Numbered from the stretch's first letter, positions 1-7,670 are shown. The stretch is DNA of 31,757 nt from OPU3-GD-OMZ sp001901525 (GCA_963981505.1 CAXCEI010000017.1:1-31757), one strand, 5' to 3'. Program-made: numbers and translations. The notes: generated by a model not told the origin, from the letters alone.

Positions 1-1011
1 TACGACAGGGCTAGAATCGGCAACTAATATATTATGAATCCAAAGGTTTATATCAGATTGAACAAGCCATCCCTGTAAATCACGCAATAACATATGATAA
101 CCCTCGTCATAGATGATTTTTTGAATATGTGTCCCTTTTACCGGGAGTGAATCAATCATTTTTTTCATCGCAACGGGTGGAATAACTTCATCCTTCTTAC
201 CATAGAGCAACAATGTATTAGCATTTAATTCATTTGATGCTAATAAGGCATCATCCATTAAGTTAACTAAACCCCAAACAGTAGCGATAATTGTTTTTTT
301 AATAATCAAGGGATCTTTGCGCAGATCTTGTAACATGGGTTTATTATCCGATGGTGTGATTTTCAGCCCACCGCCACCTATTTGTGCCCATGGAATAGTA
401 TGTGCCGCCAACCACAGCGTTGCCCGTTGATACCACGGCATTACTGTTCTTCCCCGTACGGACGGAGCAACTAGGATCACACCATTAACATCAAGTAGCG
501 TTGATGAAAGGGTTTTCAATACAACACCTCCGCCCATACTACTACCCAGTACAAATATAGGCATGTTTTGTTCTTTGGACTTTATCAAAGCAACTAAAGA
601 AAATAAATCATCAGCCATTACTGATCCACCATGCCAATAACCAGGAGAATTTGTACCACCAAATCCTCTTTGATCATAGGCTATGGTTTTAATATCCTGT
701 GTAGATAAATACTTTCCCAGTGATGCAAATGATGAAGAGTAATCATTGAATCCATGTAAACAGACAACAATTGCTTTGTGATTTCCATTTTTAGCACGCC
801 ATATTTTTAATGGATGTTGATAACCGTCATTAGAAATGAATGCTGTCTTGGTAAGAAGGGCATCACTTATATTTTTCTGTACCTTCATGGCCGTTTTTGG
901 GGGTTTGAAAGACCATGAAAAATTATAAGAAATATAATAAAAAGCAGCCGTTGTCAGCACGAGCATCAACAGAGACATAAACACAAAAGGTTTTTGGAGT
1001 TGTAAGAGCAT
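1..1011 (-). CDS. Membrane-anchored alpha/beta hydrolase (monoacylglycerol lipase / serine aminopeptidase S33-like), 3' end cut by window edge
   Basis: The reading frame is open from an ATG at 1011 to the left window edge, giving 337 codons with no stop, so the C-terminus is missing. Residues 8-27 are a hydrophobic segment near a short N-terminus, suggesting a signal anchor with the catalytic domain outside the cytoplasm. An oxyanion-loop-like LHGFND motif lies near residue 90. The nucleophile elbow is GSSMG with Ser158, the candidate acid is Asp274 in KKDEVIP, and the candidate base is His306 in GYHML. Order and spacing fit the Hydrolase_4 family of lysophospholipases, monoacylglycerol lipases and related esterases. 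The substrate cannot be read from the sequence. It is transcribed leftward, away from the IS remnant, and no good Shine-Dalgarno is visible before the ATG. Confidence 0.85.
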   Translation of the reverse strand, partial: MLLQLQKPFVFMSLLMLVLTTAAFYYISYNFSWSFKPPKTAMKVQKNISDALLTKTAFISNDGYQHPLKIWRAKNGNHKAIVVCLHGFNDYSSSFASLGKYLSTQDIKTIAYDQRGFGGTNSPGYWHGGSVMADDLFSLVALIKSKEQNMPIFVLGSSMGGGVVLKTLSSTLLDVNGVILVAPSVRGRTVMPWYQRATLWLAAHTIPWAQIGGGGLKITPSDNKPMLQDLRKDPLIIKKTIIATVWGLVNLMDDALLASNELNANTLLLYGKKDEVIPPVAMKKMIDSLPVKGTHIQKIIYDEGYHMLLRDLQGWLVQSDINLWIHNILVADSSPVV

Positions 1012-1167
1012 AAGAAAAAGTAGAAATAAATTAGGTGTTTCTATTTGCTACAGTCCATTGTGTGCAATGAAATAATCAATAGTGGAAAAGCGGTATCTTA
1101 AAAGCAGAGAAATATTTAAAAACGAATGAATGATAAATCAACTGCGCTACTTTAATAAAGTGACCAA

Positions 1168-1181
1168 TTGACGCGCGTCAA
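1168..1181. promoter_or_regulatory. 14-bp perfect GC-rich palindrome (TTGACGCGCGTCAA), possible operator
   Basis: A perfect 14-bp dyad sits in an otherwise AT-rich spacer, 157 bp upstream of the hydrolase start. It shares the TTGACGCG core with sequence near 28709. It could be a regulator site, but no regulator family is assigned. Confidence 0.35.
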
Positions 1182-1228
1182 ATTGACTCATTTGAATCCT
1201 GTCATTCCCTCTACAAAAACCATTTGCG

Positions 1229-1259
1229 TTATAAGTAAAAAATTCTCGTATACTTATAA
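1229..1259. repeat. Inverted repeat TTATAAGT / ACTTATAA, 15-nt loop
   Basis: Perfect 8-bp arms at 1229-1236 and 1252-1259 flank a 15-nt spacer just before the IS3 remnant. The same half-site forms a continuous 10-bp palindrome at 31679-31688. The arms are AT-rich, so chance is possible. The function is unknown. Confidence 0.3.
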
Positions 1260-1306
1260 GGAGTCACATTACACAAACAGTCAAATCTTCTTGATCAGAT
1301 AACAAA

Positions 1307-1531
1307 ATGAAGTCGGTATGTCAGTCCCAGAGTTCTGCCGCGAACGACATGAGTAATGCGACATTTTATCAATGGTGTGCTGAATTTGGCAGGATGGATG
1401 CCTCGTTAATGAAACGAATGAAAGAGCTTGAAGATGAAAATAGACGGTTTAAAAGGATCTATTCGTATGTAAATCTTAAAGTTGTGCTTGCTAGAAAGGC
1501 TATCGAAAAAAAAGTGGTAAAGTTATCCTAA
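1307..1531 (+). pseudogene. IS3-family transposase OrfA remnant
   Basis: The 74-residue frame contains SNATFYQWCAEFGRMDAS and KRMKELEDENRRFKRIY, the end of the helix-turn-helix and the heptad region typical of IS3-family OrfA. Another frame starting at 1318 reads MSVPEFCRERHE and then stops. This is the N-terminal OrfA sequence that should precede SNATFYQW, so a frameshift separates the two near 1350. Further OrfA-like residues (LLDQIT) lie just upstream of 1307. The N-terminus is therefore broken and the protein is not expected to work. Confidence 0.75.
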
Positions 1532-1540
1532 ATAGGAGAG

Positions 1541-1787
1541 ATGACACAAAGAGTCGTGATGGGGCGCCGCGCTAACATTAGGATTTTATGCGCTGTACTT
1601 TCGATTAGCGAAACTTGCTATCGCTACCCCGCTAGATTACCCTCTGAAAACAAACAAATTGCGGACTGGCTGCTTAGACTAAACATCACACATAAACGCT
1701 GGGACTTTGGGTTGTGCTTATAATAACGAACACCCACACTCAGCAACTGGAGGAATTCCAAGCGGTCAGTTACTGAGTGCAGTTTAA
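1541..1787 (+). pseudogene. IS3-family transposase OrfB remnant with internal deletion
   Basis: The frame from 1541 to 1723 gives an OrfB N-terminus, with LSISETCYRY, SENKQIADWLLRL and RWDFGLCL recognisable from the family. Right after GLCL the sequence jumps in another frame to YNNEHPHSATGGIPSGQ (1719-1787), matching the extreme C-terminal YNNERPHSxLGG region of OrfB. Roughly 150-200 residues, including the integrase catalytic residues, are missing between them. The junction lies at about 1718-1722. Confidence 0.75.
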
Positions 1788-2001
1788 CCTCTATCCATAA
1801 CTTCGGTTATTAATAGGAGAATTACACTTATTTTATTGCATTCAGAGGGTAAACCACCCATTTCAAACGTCTGAAAAGGATGATCTGATTTAAAAGAATA
1901 AAAAATTAAATAGCAATTAGATCATTAAAATGACCGGTGCGCGTGATTTTAAGTTTCAGTTGAAGCATCCAGTTTGGATGAATTAGGTTAGAACATAATC
2001 G

Positions 2002-2190
2002 ATGGCTAATAGAAAAGTTACAATTAAAGATAACAACGGGAATGACTATGTCATGGCAGACATTGAGGCATTTCAAAAGCATCTGTTGGATTATCATTTC
2101 TCAGGAACCTCATTACATGAGGAAAAAGGGCATTATTTCACCATTAATGATGAGTTTAGAAAAATGATTGAAAGTTTGGTTAAGGAATAA
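2002..2190 (+). CDS. Small hypothetical cytoplasmic protein, 62 aa
   Basis: This 62-residue frame has a charged, soluble composition and no signal peptide or membrane segment. Its sequence reads like a real folded protein: basic N-terminal strand, an acidic/aromatic middle with FQKHLLDYHFSG, then GHYFTINDEFRKMI. No family was recognised with certainty. The ATG at 2002 follows a weak AGGTT-like site, and a second in-frame ATG at residue 18 is possible. The opposite-strand frame overlapping it is less protein-like. It sits between the IS3 remnant and a secreted protein gene. Confidence 0.55.
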   Translation: MANRKVTIKDNNGNDYVMADIEAFQKHLLDYHFSGTSLHEEKGHYFTINDEFRKMIESLVKE

Positions 2191-2252
2191 ACACAATCAA
2201 ATGCAGAAAAGAAATGATTTTAATTAACGAGATATATAGGACATCATAAATT

Positions 2253-2588
2253 ATGAGAATTAATAACGTTATTTGGGTCGTACTCGGGTTGTTGTTATTT
2301 TTACCGGGACTTAGTCCAGCGAAAAACATTCAAACAGAGCACGCTCGGTGCATTGATATGTGCGGTAGTAATAAAGGTCGCTTTGATGTTCTATCTCCTT
2401 TCTATAAAACAGTACAAGATTGCCATGATAAGTGTGCTAAAAATATAAAATCAATTGGAGTCAGTAATCAGACTATTTTCGGTCAGACGACAGAAAAATT
2501 TTATATTCCGATAAATAAAAATACAGTCCTAAAGAAAGGGGACATTATAGAAGTTGATTGCTTACAAAAAAGGATTAGGATTCGTTAA
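2253..2588 (+). CDS. Secreted 111-aa protein with twin CX3C cysteine motif
   Basis: Residues 1-23 form a signal peptide with a strongly hydrophobic core (VVLGLLLFLPGL) and a likely cleavage after SPA. The mature part has Cys33/Cys37 and Cys57/Cys61, two CX3C motifs 19 residues apart, and a fifth Cys103 near the end. In a small exported protein this suggests a helical hairpin clamped by disulfides. The C-terminal part (Lys89-Arg111) is basic and strand-like. The pattern resembles twin-CX3C proteins such as small Tim chaperones, but that is a shape comparison, not a homology claim. No clear ribosome binding site precedes it. Function unknown. Confidence 0.65.
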   Translation: MRINNVIWVVLGLLLFLPGLSPAKNIQTEHARCIDMCGSNKGRFDVLSPFYKTVQDCHDKCAKNIKSIGVSNQTIFGQTTEKFYIPINKNTVLKKGDIIEVDCLQKRIRIR

Positions 2589-3429
2589 ACAATCAATTTT
2601 GTTTATAGACCAGAGGTTATGGGTGCTCAAAAGTTGAAAATATAAAGACGTTAACTTAGCTTTATCTTTTTAGCGTGATAAGTATGGTGCGCTGCACTGC
2701 GGGAATTAGTGCAGATATGGTTGAGTATCATAAAACATCTACAACCTTATCACGTTCAAACTAACTTTTTGTGACTTGAACATGGTACTGAGAGATGGTA
2801 TCTGCGTTCGTATCACTGCGCCACATCATTGTAAACTCGATGCAGACTCTGTACTACCACAAATGACTCGACGACATTTCGGATGTAATTCCAGATCTCC
2901 ACTGATGCTCCGTACAGCAGTTTCCAGTATTACCTAGGCCTACTGGAGACTACCAGCCCTCGCGTTCGTTCTCCATGCTGGCAGAGGGGGTGGTAAACAG
3001 CACGGAAAATCGTGTGGTGATAGCTAATTTAAGTTTTAGCTTTAATTATTAGCATACGTTTTTGATAGCTGTTGAAAACATAAAAAATAAACTTTATAGG
3101 TAGAAAAGCTGCCCAGAGTTGGGTTCTCTATCAATTTATTTGTTTGAGTGGTAATGGCGTAATTCTGTGTCGAAGCTAAGGTTATCAGGATGTAAACGAT
3201 GCTAGCAAAAGACGTAACTAAAAAATATCGTTGTTCTATACGGGTATTTTAATTAAAAAAATTAATATAAAACAATAATTTATATTACATACTTGATTTT
3301 TATTTTAAATTTGTTGCGTAATGGGTCAGATGGTGGTTAAAATGAAACCGTTTTCAAAAAGTGTCATTGGATGGCGGTGATTATTAGCTGTCTTAGCGTT
3401 ATTTTTTTCTTAACATAAAGATAGTTATT
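2589..3429. other. 840-bp spacer without a recognisable gene
   Basis: No frame longer than about 50 codons with protein-like content was found. From about 2690 to 3030 base composition is visibly richer in G+C than the flanks, and this part could be a fragment of transferred or decayed DNA. A hairpin with 7-bp perfect arms lies at 2692-2714. From about 3040 the DNA returns to very AT-rich sequence leading to the next start. Confidence 0.5.
2692..2714. repeat. Hairpin CTGCACT / AGTGCAG, 9-nt loop
   Basis: Perfect 7-bp arms at 2692-2698 and 2708-2714, about 105 bp after the twin-CX3C gene. No T-tract follows on either strand, so it is not a standard intrinsic terminator. Confidence 0.3.
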
Positions 3430-3666
3430 ATGAAAAAGTTTAATAGTAGAAAGAGCATGGTTTTTTTTTTAGTGTCTACTGGTTTTTTTTTCGCGGGTAA
3501 TTTACAAGCTGCAGAGGCACCTAAAAGCGCCTATATAGAACCGGGCAATCAAGCTAAATCTTTGCAAAATAAGTCACCTGAAGTAAATGAGAGAGCTATA
3601 AAACTTCAGAAAAAACAAAGGTTTAGTAATGCAAGCTATTGGAGAAAAGCGATTATACATTTATAA
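3430..3666 (+). CDS. Small secreted protein, 78 aa, with poly-T tracts in the signal-peptide coding region
   Basis: The frame starts MKKFNSRKS, followed by a hydrophobic core (VFFLVSTGFFFAG) and a likely signal cleavage after QAA near residue 28. The mature part is only about 50 residues, basic and glutamine/lysine-rich, with no known domain. Runs of ten T (3461-3470) and nine T (3483-3491) encode Phe residues in the signal core. Such tracts slip easily, so the gene could be phase-variable, or could be a frameshifted copy of something longer. No clear Shine-Dalgarno is visible. It may be a pseudogene. Confidence 0.45.
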   Translation: MKKFNSRKSMVFFLVSTGFFFAGNLQAAEAPKSAYIEPGNQAKSLQNKSPEVNERAIKLQKKQRFSNASYWRKAIIHL

Positions 3667-3754
3667 CTATGATAATAAAAAAAGTGTTTCCTGAAAAAAA
3701 CAAACTATTATGGGTTCAAGTTACCAAGAAAATTAAAATCTATAGGTCATGTTT

Positions 3755-4166
3755 CTAACGACTCTGGCCTAGGATAGTCTGGTTATAACCGTAACCTCCC
3801 ATAGCTAAGAATCTACCATCACACATTTCATTGGTTAATTTACAAAGTCTTTGATCGCACAGCATGCGCTGATACACTGTAGTAATGGGCTCTCCCGATA
3901 TACTGTTAACACCACCTTGTAAGAGAATAATATCAACGCTCTGTGCTATCAAGAACTGCTCTGTTTGTTCAAAGGTGGGTAAAAATTATCATCTGAGGCA
4001 AGTGCGCCACTATTTTTGTGAAAGCTTGTTTTTCTTGCATGGATTGTTGATAAAACAGCTGTGCCAAAATATGATGGTATAGAGGATCAAAAAGATAGGC
4101 GTCACTAAATCCATAGTTGGCTAATTCATCCCCCAAATAAGTACAACTCTGGTTTTGTTGGCCCAT
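3755..4166 (-). pseudogene. Histone deacetylase / AcuC-like amidohydrolase remnant with internal deletion
   Basis: The minus strand carries two pieces of one family. The N-terminal piece (4166-3969) contains YLGDELANYGFSDAYLFDPLYH, the segment that opens AcuC-like deacetylases, and ends near an IFTH sequence matching the family's FHT..Y region. The second piece (about 3975-3755, another frame) contains DIILLQGGVNSISGEPI and FLAMGGYGYN, matching the family's C-terminal region (DxxLxQxGxDxxxxDPL and LGGGGYN). Intact proteins are about 300-380 residues. Here only about 65 plus 72 residues remain, and the central metal-binding and catalytic His/Asp region is gone. Note Asn where the usual metal-site Asp of GADS would be. 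Confidence 0.6.
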
Positions 4167-4216
4167 AGGACACAGTGCGTTGTTTCCTTATAAAAAAGTT
4201 AAGAGGGGTTAGGGAT

Positions 4217-4528
4217 TTAATTAATTTGAGTTTTAAGTTGATAACAGCCTTTCTTCAAGCCGGTAAAATAACGTTCTATAGAGGGATGATTGATCGGTTC
4301 ATCGTTTTTACTGAGCATAAGATTACGTTCTGCAACATAAGTTTGGTGAATTCCATTATTAACTAAAACGTGATACCAGGGTTGATCCTTAGGTGGTCGA
4401 CTACGAGCCATTTCGTCATACCATTTATCGTTGCCTAAAAACTTGTAGTCAACATCGATAATAACCCCGCGATAATCAAATAGTTGATGTTGGACAATTT
4501 GGCCAATAAAAAACTTAACTTCAGACAT
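4217..4528 (-). CDS. hspQ: Heat shock protein HspQ (YccV family)
   Basis: The 103-residue product matches the small hemimethylated-DNA-binding/HspQ family along its length. It has KFFIGQIVQHQLFDYRGVIIDVD near the N-terminus, then PWYHVLVNNG and TYVAERNL, ending in the basic tail. In enterobacteria HspQ binds DNA in vitro and acts as a specificity-enhancing factor for the Lon protease. The role here is taken from the family. The RPPKDQPWYH stretch is closer to the form common outside the Enterobacteriaceae. It is transcribed leftward toward the deacetylase relic and has no partner gene. No confident heat-shock promoter was read upstream, and no intrinsic terminator follows. Confidence 0.92.
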   Translation of the reverse strand: MSEVKFFIGQIVQHQLFDYRGVIIDVDYKFLGNDKWYDEMARSRPPKDQPWYHVLVNNGIHQTYVAERNLMLSKNDEPINHPSIERYFTGLKKGCYQLKTQIN

Positions 4529-4792
4529 GATAATGCACCGAACACATAGAAAGTCACAAAACTAGAGCTTAAATGATCTTCTCAATTTAACCAAGAAGAT
4601 ATGCTTTATTTGTAAAACTTTGTATTTACTTCAAAAACCCAGATAGTTTCCGGCTGATGAAGTGGTTTTGGGAGGCAAAGTTGCTATGTTATGGGCGAGG
4701 GTGGCTGTTAACGCTTAAAAGCTAAATTAGTAGCTCACAAAAGTAAAAATATTTTAGTCATTCCTTAGTGTGAGACGTTATGAGTTAAATAC

Positions 4793-4809
4793 TATTGATA
4801 TCATCAATA
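4793..4809. promoter_or_regulatory. Dyad TATTGAT-N3-ATCAATA, possible operator
   Basis: Perfect 7-bp arms with a 3-bp spacer, placed between divergent genes. The size fits a dimeric repressor site, but AT-rich dyads arise easily by chance and no regulator is encoded nearby. Confidence 0.3.
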
Positions 4810-4972
4810 ATACTAACCCATTTAAACTATGCCGCCATAATATAAAAGGAGGGAATCGATAATTAAATTAAGCTAAATTTATTTTATAAAAGCACGCCAG
4901 ATTATTGGAATTAAGGCACAATGAACAATCTATGATGTTTCTTAAAAAAGCACTGCATTATTGTTTAAAGGT

Positions 4973-4994
4973 TGCAGTTTTTAAAGAAACTGCA
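4973..4994. repeat. Hairpin TGCAGTTT / AAACTGCA, 6-nt loop
   Basis: Perfect 8-bp arms at 4973-4980 and 4987-4994 form a compact hairpin 64 bp before the exonuclease start. It lacks a following T-run. It could be an RNA leader structure or an operator. Confidence 0.35.
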
Positions 4995-5058
4995 GTTAGA
5001 TAATTGATTCCAAAATAGTTAGAACTTTCATTGTACCAATAGTTACCTGAATTAATTT

Positions 5059-5964
5059 ATGAGCAAACAACAAACAGAATTTCCATTAGAGCGCGTATCT
5101 GAGATTCAATCCAGAACGACTGATTTTAAATTATTGGAACGTATTCCTTTAACCTTGGAAGGCGTTACTTGGCCGCTAAAGTTATCAGATCCCATTGGGG
5201 ATGAAAAGAAACTGGTTTTATTGGACGTTGAAACCACTGGGCTTAATATTCAAGAAGAAGTTATTACCGAGTTAGGAATGGTTGTTGTGTCATATAGTCC
5301 TTCGGCCGGTAAAATTTGCACTATTGATGGTGTTATTAGTTTATACGATGATCCGGGCAAGCCTATTCCTGAAGAAATTACGCAACTAACTGGGATTACT
5401 AATGCCATGGTTAAAGGGCAAAAAATAGATGTGGGCGTAGTCACACAATGGCTGCAAAATGCTTCATTAATTGTCGCGCACAATGCATGGTTTGACCGAC
5501 AGATGTTTGAAAAACGCTTCCCAGAGCAAAGTACTTATCCATGGGCCTGTTCATTTAAGGGGGTAGATTGGAAATCGTTAGGATTTAAAAGTCTAGCGCT
5601 TGATTATTTATTGTTACGGTTGGGCTGGTTTTATGAAGGGCACCGGGCCTCGATTGATTGTTTAGCAATGGCTTGGTTATTTCATTTGTTGCCACAGGCT
5701 TTTGAGAGTTTACTGGTAGAGGCAGATAAGCGTACTGTACGGGTACAGGCGATGGGTGCGCCTTTTGCAGTTAAAGACACCCTGAGAGAACGTAAATATC
5801 GTTGGCACAATGGTGACAAAGGCCCCGTTAAACATTGGTGGCGTGATGTATCAGAAGAAGACCTTGAGGACGAGAAATGTTTCCTTGATGGTTTGTATCA
5901 ACAGGGATCACTTCGAGCTCAATATGTATACCTTGATGCCTGCAATCGCTTTAAAGGTAACTAA
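5059..5964 (+). CDS. DEDDh 3'-5' exonuclease (DNA polymerase III epsilon-like)
   Basis: A 301-residue soluble protein carrying all three exonuclease motifs. ExoI is LLDVETTGL with Asp56 and Glu58, ExoII is VAHNAWFDRQ with Asp146, and ExoIII is HRASIDCLA with His195 and Asp200. These are the metal-binding and general-base residues of DEDDh nucleases, so activity is expected. The fold covers about residues 50-215. A C-terminal part (about 220-295) has the WHNGDKGPVKHWWRDV segment seen in stand-alone DnaQ-like exonucleases of gammaproteobacteria. It is not the replicative epsilon subunit itself, whose gene is normally near rnhA. DNA repair or RNA processing are both possible. No strong Shine-Dalgarno precedes the ATG. 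Confidence 0.88.
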   Translation: MSKQQTEFPLERVSEIQSRTTDFKLLERIPLTLEGVTWPLKLSDPIGDEKKLVLLDVETTGLNIQEEVITELGMVVVSYSPSAGKICTIDGVISLYDDPGKPIPEEITQLTGITNAMVKGQKIDVGVVTQWLQNASLIVAHNAWFDRQMFEKRFPEQSTYPWACSFKGVDWKSLGFKSLALDYLLLRLGWFYEGHRASIDCLAMAWLFHLLPQAFESLLVEADKRTVRVQAMGAPFAVKDTLRERKYRWHNGDKGPVKHWWRDVSEEDLEDEKCFLDGLYQQGSLRAQYVYLDACNRFKGN

Positions 5965-6030
5965 TGTTTAATTTAAGTTAATTTTCTATGAACTGTTTCA
6001 CCAATAGAATGAAATAATTAAATTTATAAA

Positions 6031-6072
6031 AGTGATGATCTTTTCATAAGTTTCAATCTTTTCATCATCACT
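6031..6072. repeat. Inverted repeat AGTGATGAT / ATCATCACT, 24-nt spacer
   Basis: Perfect 9-bp arms (6031-6039, 6064-6072) lie between the exonuclease and protease genes, ending 16 bp before the protease ATG. The long spacer argues against a terminator. An operator or a leader RNA structure is possible. Confidence 0.3.
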
Positions 6073-6088
6073 ATTCAACCTAATTTAA

Positions 6089-6628
6089 ATGGACGACGAA
6101 CAACAACAATTGCACACTGAACAAAAACGCATGGGCGCATTTATGCTAACGATCATGTGGATTCTTTTTTTGATTATTCTGATGTTTTTTTTTGATGGTT
6201 TTCTTAAAGAACAACACAATCCTAATCAGGTTACCAATGCTTATACTGATTCAGATAATTTTAAGGAAGTACGCTTACAAAGAAATCGTGAGGGCCATTA
6301 TTTAAGCTCAGGTACAATTAATAATACGACAGTTATCTTTTTATTAGATACCGGTGCCACCAATGTTGTTATTCCTTTTCATATTGCTGAAAAAATTGGG
6401 TTAAAAACAGGGCAGAAAACTCATTCAGTAACTGCTAATGGTACCGTTTCTACGTACGCGACACGTCTTGATCATATTTCCATCGGAACTATTGAAATAC
6501 GCGAAGTAGGTGCCTCAATAAACCCCAATACGCATGAAGATGTTATTTTGCTGGGGATGACTTTTTTAAAACACCTTGATTTCACACAACGTGGCAATAC
6601 TCTCACACTGAGACAATATGTTGAATGA
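6089..6628 (+). CDS. Membrane-anchored retropepsin-like aspartic protease (clan AA, TIGR02281 type)
   Basis: The 179-residue protein begins with a polar stretch and one transmembrane helix at about residues 17-39 (IMWILFLIILMFFF). A linker and a single retropepsin domain at about 64-178 follow. The catalytic motif is LLDTGATNVV with Asp87-Thr88-Gly89. HSVTANG follows as the flap-like region, and VILLGMTFLKHLDF is the C-terminal hydrophobic-hydrophobic-Gly motif. One active-site half implies that two subunits dimerise to form the active site. The topology suggests a periplasmic catalytic domain. Bacterial members are poorly characterised and the substrate is unknown. No good ribosome binding site is seen at this ATG. 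Confidence 0.85.
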   Translation: MDDEQQQLHTEQKRMGAFMLTIMWILFLIILMFFFDGFLKEQHNPNQVTNAYTDSDNFKEVRLQRNREGHYLSSGTINNTTVIFLLDTGATNVVIPFHIAEKIGLKTGQKTHSVTANGTVSTYATRLDHISIGTIEIREVGASINPNTHEDVILLGMTFLKHLDFTQRGNTLTLRQYVE

Positions 6629-6634
6629 TTAGGC

Positions 6635-6653
6635 TACACATGGCGTGTTTTTA
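6635..6653 (+). terminator. Weak possible intrinsic terminator
   Basis: A short stem (ACAC/GTGT with a 5-nt loop) followed by five T lies just after the protease stop codon. The stem has only four pairs, so the call is tentative. Confidence 0.25.
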
Positions 6654-6750
6654 CACCTTCTTAATAGTTGAACAAGGTGATTGTAGATTGTAATTTAAGT
6701 TTGTTTTAAATAAGCAGTTATAAATTGTTTAATAACTTGTCGGAGTAAGT

Positions 6751-7641
6751 ATGAAAACGTTAAAACAACCAACAAAAATAATTTTACTTTTTATGTTGAT
6801 GGGCTCATTCATAGTTTCAGCTAATGAAACAAATAACCGTAGACTCATCGAAAATGTGGGTTTTTTAACGCCTGAATCGGTTGAATATAATTCACATGAA
6901 GATGTTTATTTGGTAACTAATATTAACGGACATCCACTGGCGAAAGATGGTAATGGGTTTATTTCAAAATTAAGCCCGGATGGAAAAGTGATTGAGCTTA
7001 AATGGCTTGATGGGGCAAAACCCGGCACAACATTGCATGCTCCGAAAGGCGCGTCAATCATTAATAATTTACTTTATGTGACCGATATTAATCAGATACA
7101 GATATTTAGTCTCCCCGATGGGCAGCAAAAAAAATCGATAACAATTGCCGGCAGTACTTTCTTAAATGGTATTACTCCGGGTCAGGGTGATTTTGTTTAT
7201 GTGACCGACAGTGGTTTAAATGCGGCGTTCAAACCAACAGGGACTGATGCTATTTATAAAGTTTGGGGTAATGGCCGCTATGAACTTGTAGTAAAGGATG
7301 AAAAAATGGGTGCGCCTAATGGGCTATGGGATAATGGCAATGGATTACAGGTAGTGACCTTCAACTCAGGAAGAATGATCCATATCACACGGTCAGGAAA
7401 ACAAAAAATATTGCCCACACCTCCGAGTGGTGGTTTAGACGGATTAGTTAAACTCGATGATGGCCGATTTTTATTCTCCAGTTGGGGTGGCTCGGCTATT
7501 TATGCGTTGAATGAAGATAATACCTATTCACTGTTTGCAGATGCTCTTGACGCGCCTGCTGACCTGGGTGTTGATAGCAAGCGAAATCGACTACTTATTC
7601 CTTTGTTTAAACAAAATGCAGTGGTTTATTTACCCTTCTAA
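6751..7641 (+). CDS. Exported SMP-30/gluconolactonase-like beta-propeller protein
   Basis: The 296-residue product has a signal peptide (MKTLKQPTKIILLFMLMG, likely cut after VSA near residue 23), so the mature protein is periplasmic. The rest shows repeated blade-like segments: PESVEYNSHEDVYLVTNI, LLYVTDINQIQIF, FVYVTDSG, MGAPNGLWDNG, LDGLVKLDDGRFLFSSWGG and APADLGVDSKRNRLLIP. This is the pattern of SMP-30/Gluconolactonase/LRE-like six-bladed propellers, which usually hold a divalent metal and act as lactonases or hydrolases. The metal ligands cannot be assigned with certainty. A good GGAG site lies 6-8 nt before the ATG. It is 29 bp from the downstream dehydrogenase gene and probably cotranscribed with it. 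Confidence 0.8.
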   Translation: MKTLKQPTKIILLFMLMGSFIVSANETNNRRLIENVGFLTPESVEYNSHEDVYLVTNINGHPLAKDGNGFISKLSPDGKVIELKWLDGAKPGTTLHAPKGASIINNLLYVTDINQIQIFSLPDGQQKKSITIAGSTFLNGITPGQGDFVYVTDSGLNAAFKPTGTDAIYKVWGNGRYELVVKDEKMGAPNGLWDNGNGLQVVTFNSGRMIHITRSGKQKILPTPPSGGLDGLVKLDDGRFLFSSWGGSAIYALNEDNTYSLFADALDAPADLGVDSKRNRLLIPLFKQNAVVYLPF

Positions 7642-7670
7642 ATTTATTTAGAAAAACTAGAGTATAAGCA

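Larger units (their letters stand above)
1270..1787 (+). mobile_element. Decayed IS3-family insertion sequence remnant (OrfA plus internally deleted OrfB)
   Basis: The block holds relics of both IS3 reading frames in the expected order: an OrfA helix-turn-helix and leucine-zipper part, then the OrfB N-terminus, then directly the OrfB C-terminal signature. The catalytic DDE core between the two OrfB parts is absent, so the copy cannot transpose by itself. Intact IS3 elements are about 1.2-1.5 kb, while this one is about 0.5 kb. Neither terminal inverted repeat nor a target-site duplication was identified, so the limits are approximate. It is an old insertion that has lost sequence. Confidence 0.8.
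4529..5058. other. 530-bp divergent spacer between hspQ and the exonuclease gene
   Basis: No gene was found. The spacer contains three dyads: an inverted repeat ATCTTCT/AGAAGAT at 4576-4600 upstream of hspQ, a 17-bp dyad at 4793-4809, and a hairpin at 4973-4994 before the exonuclease. An isolated Shine-Dalgarno-like AGGAGGG near 4850 is followed by no open frame. Promoters for both flanking genes should lie here. Confidence 0.5.

Noticed and set aside
1906..2097. 63-codon minus-strand frame
   Set aside because: It overlaps the more protein-like plus-strand gene at 2002-2190 and has no ribosome binding site.
3885..4366. Plus-strand frames of 63-65 codons across the deacetylase relic and hspQ
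   Set aside because: They are antisense to hspQ and to recognisable deacetylase fragments, and have no domain of their own.
4838..4870. AGGAGGG-like ribosome binding site near 4850
   Set aside because: No start codon with an open frame follows at suitable distance.
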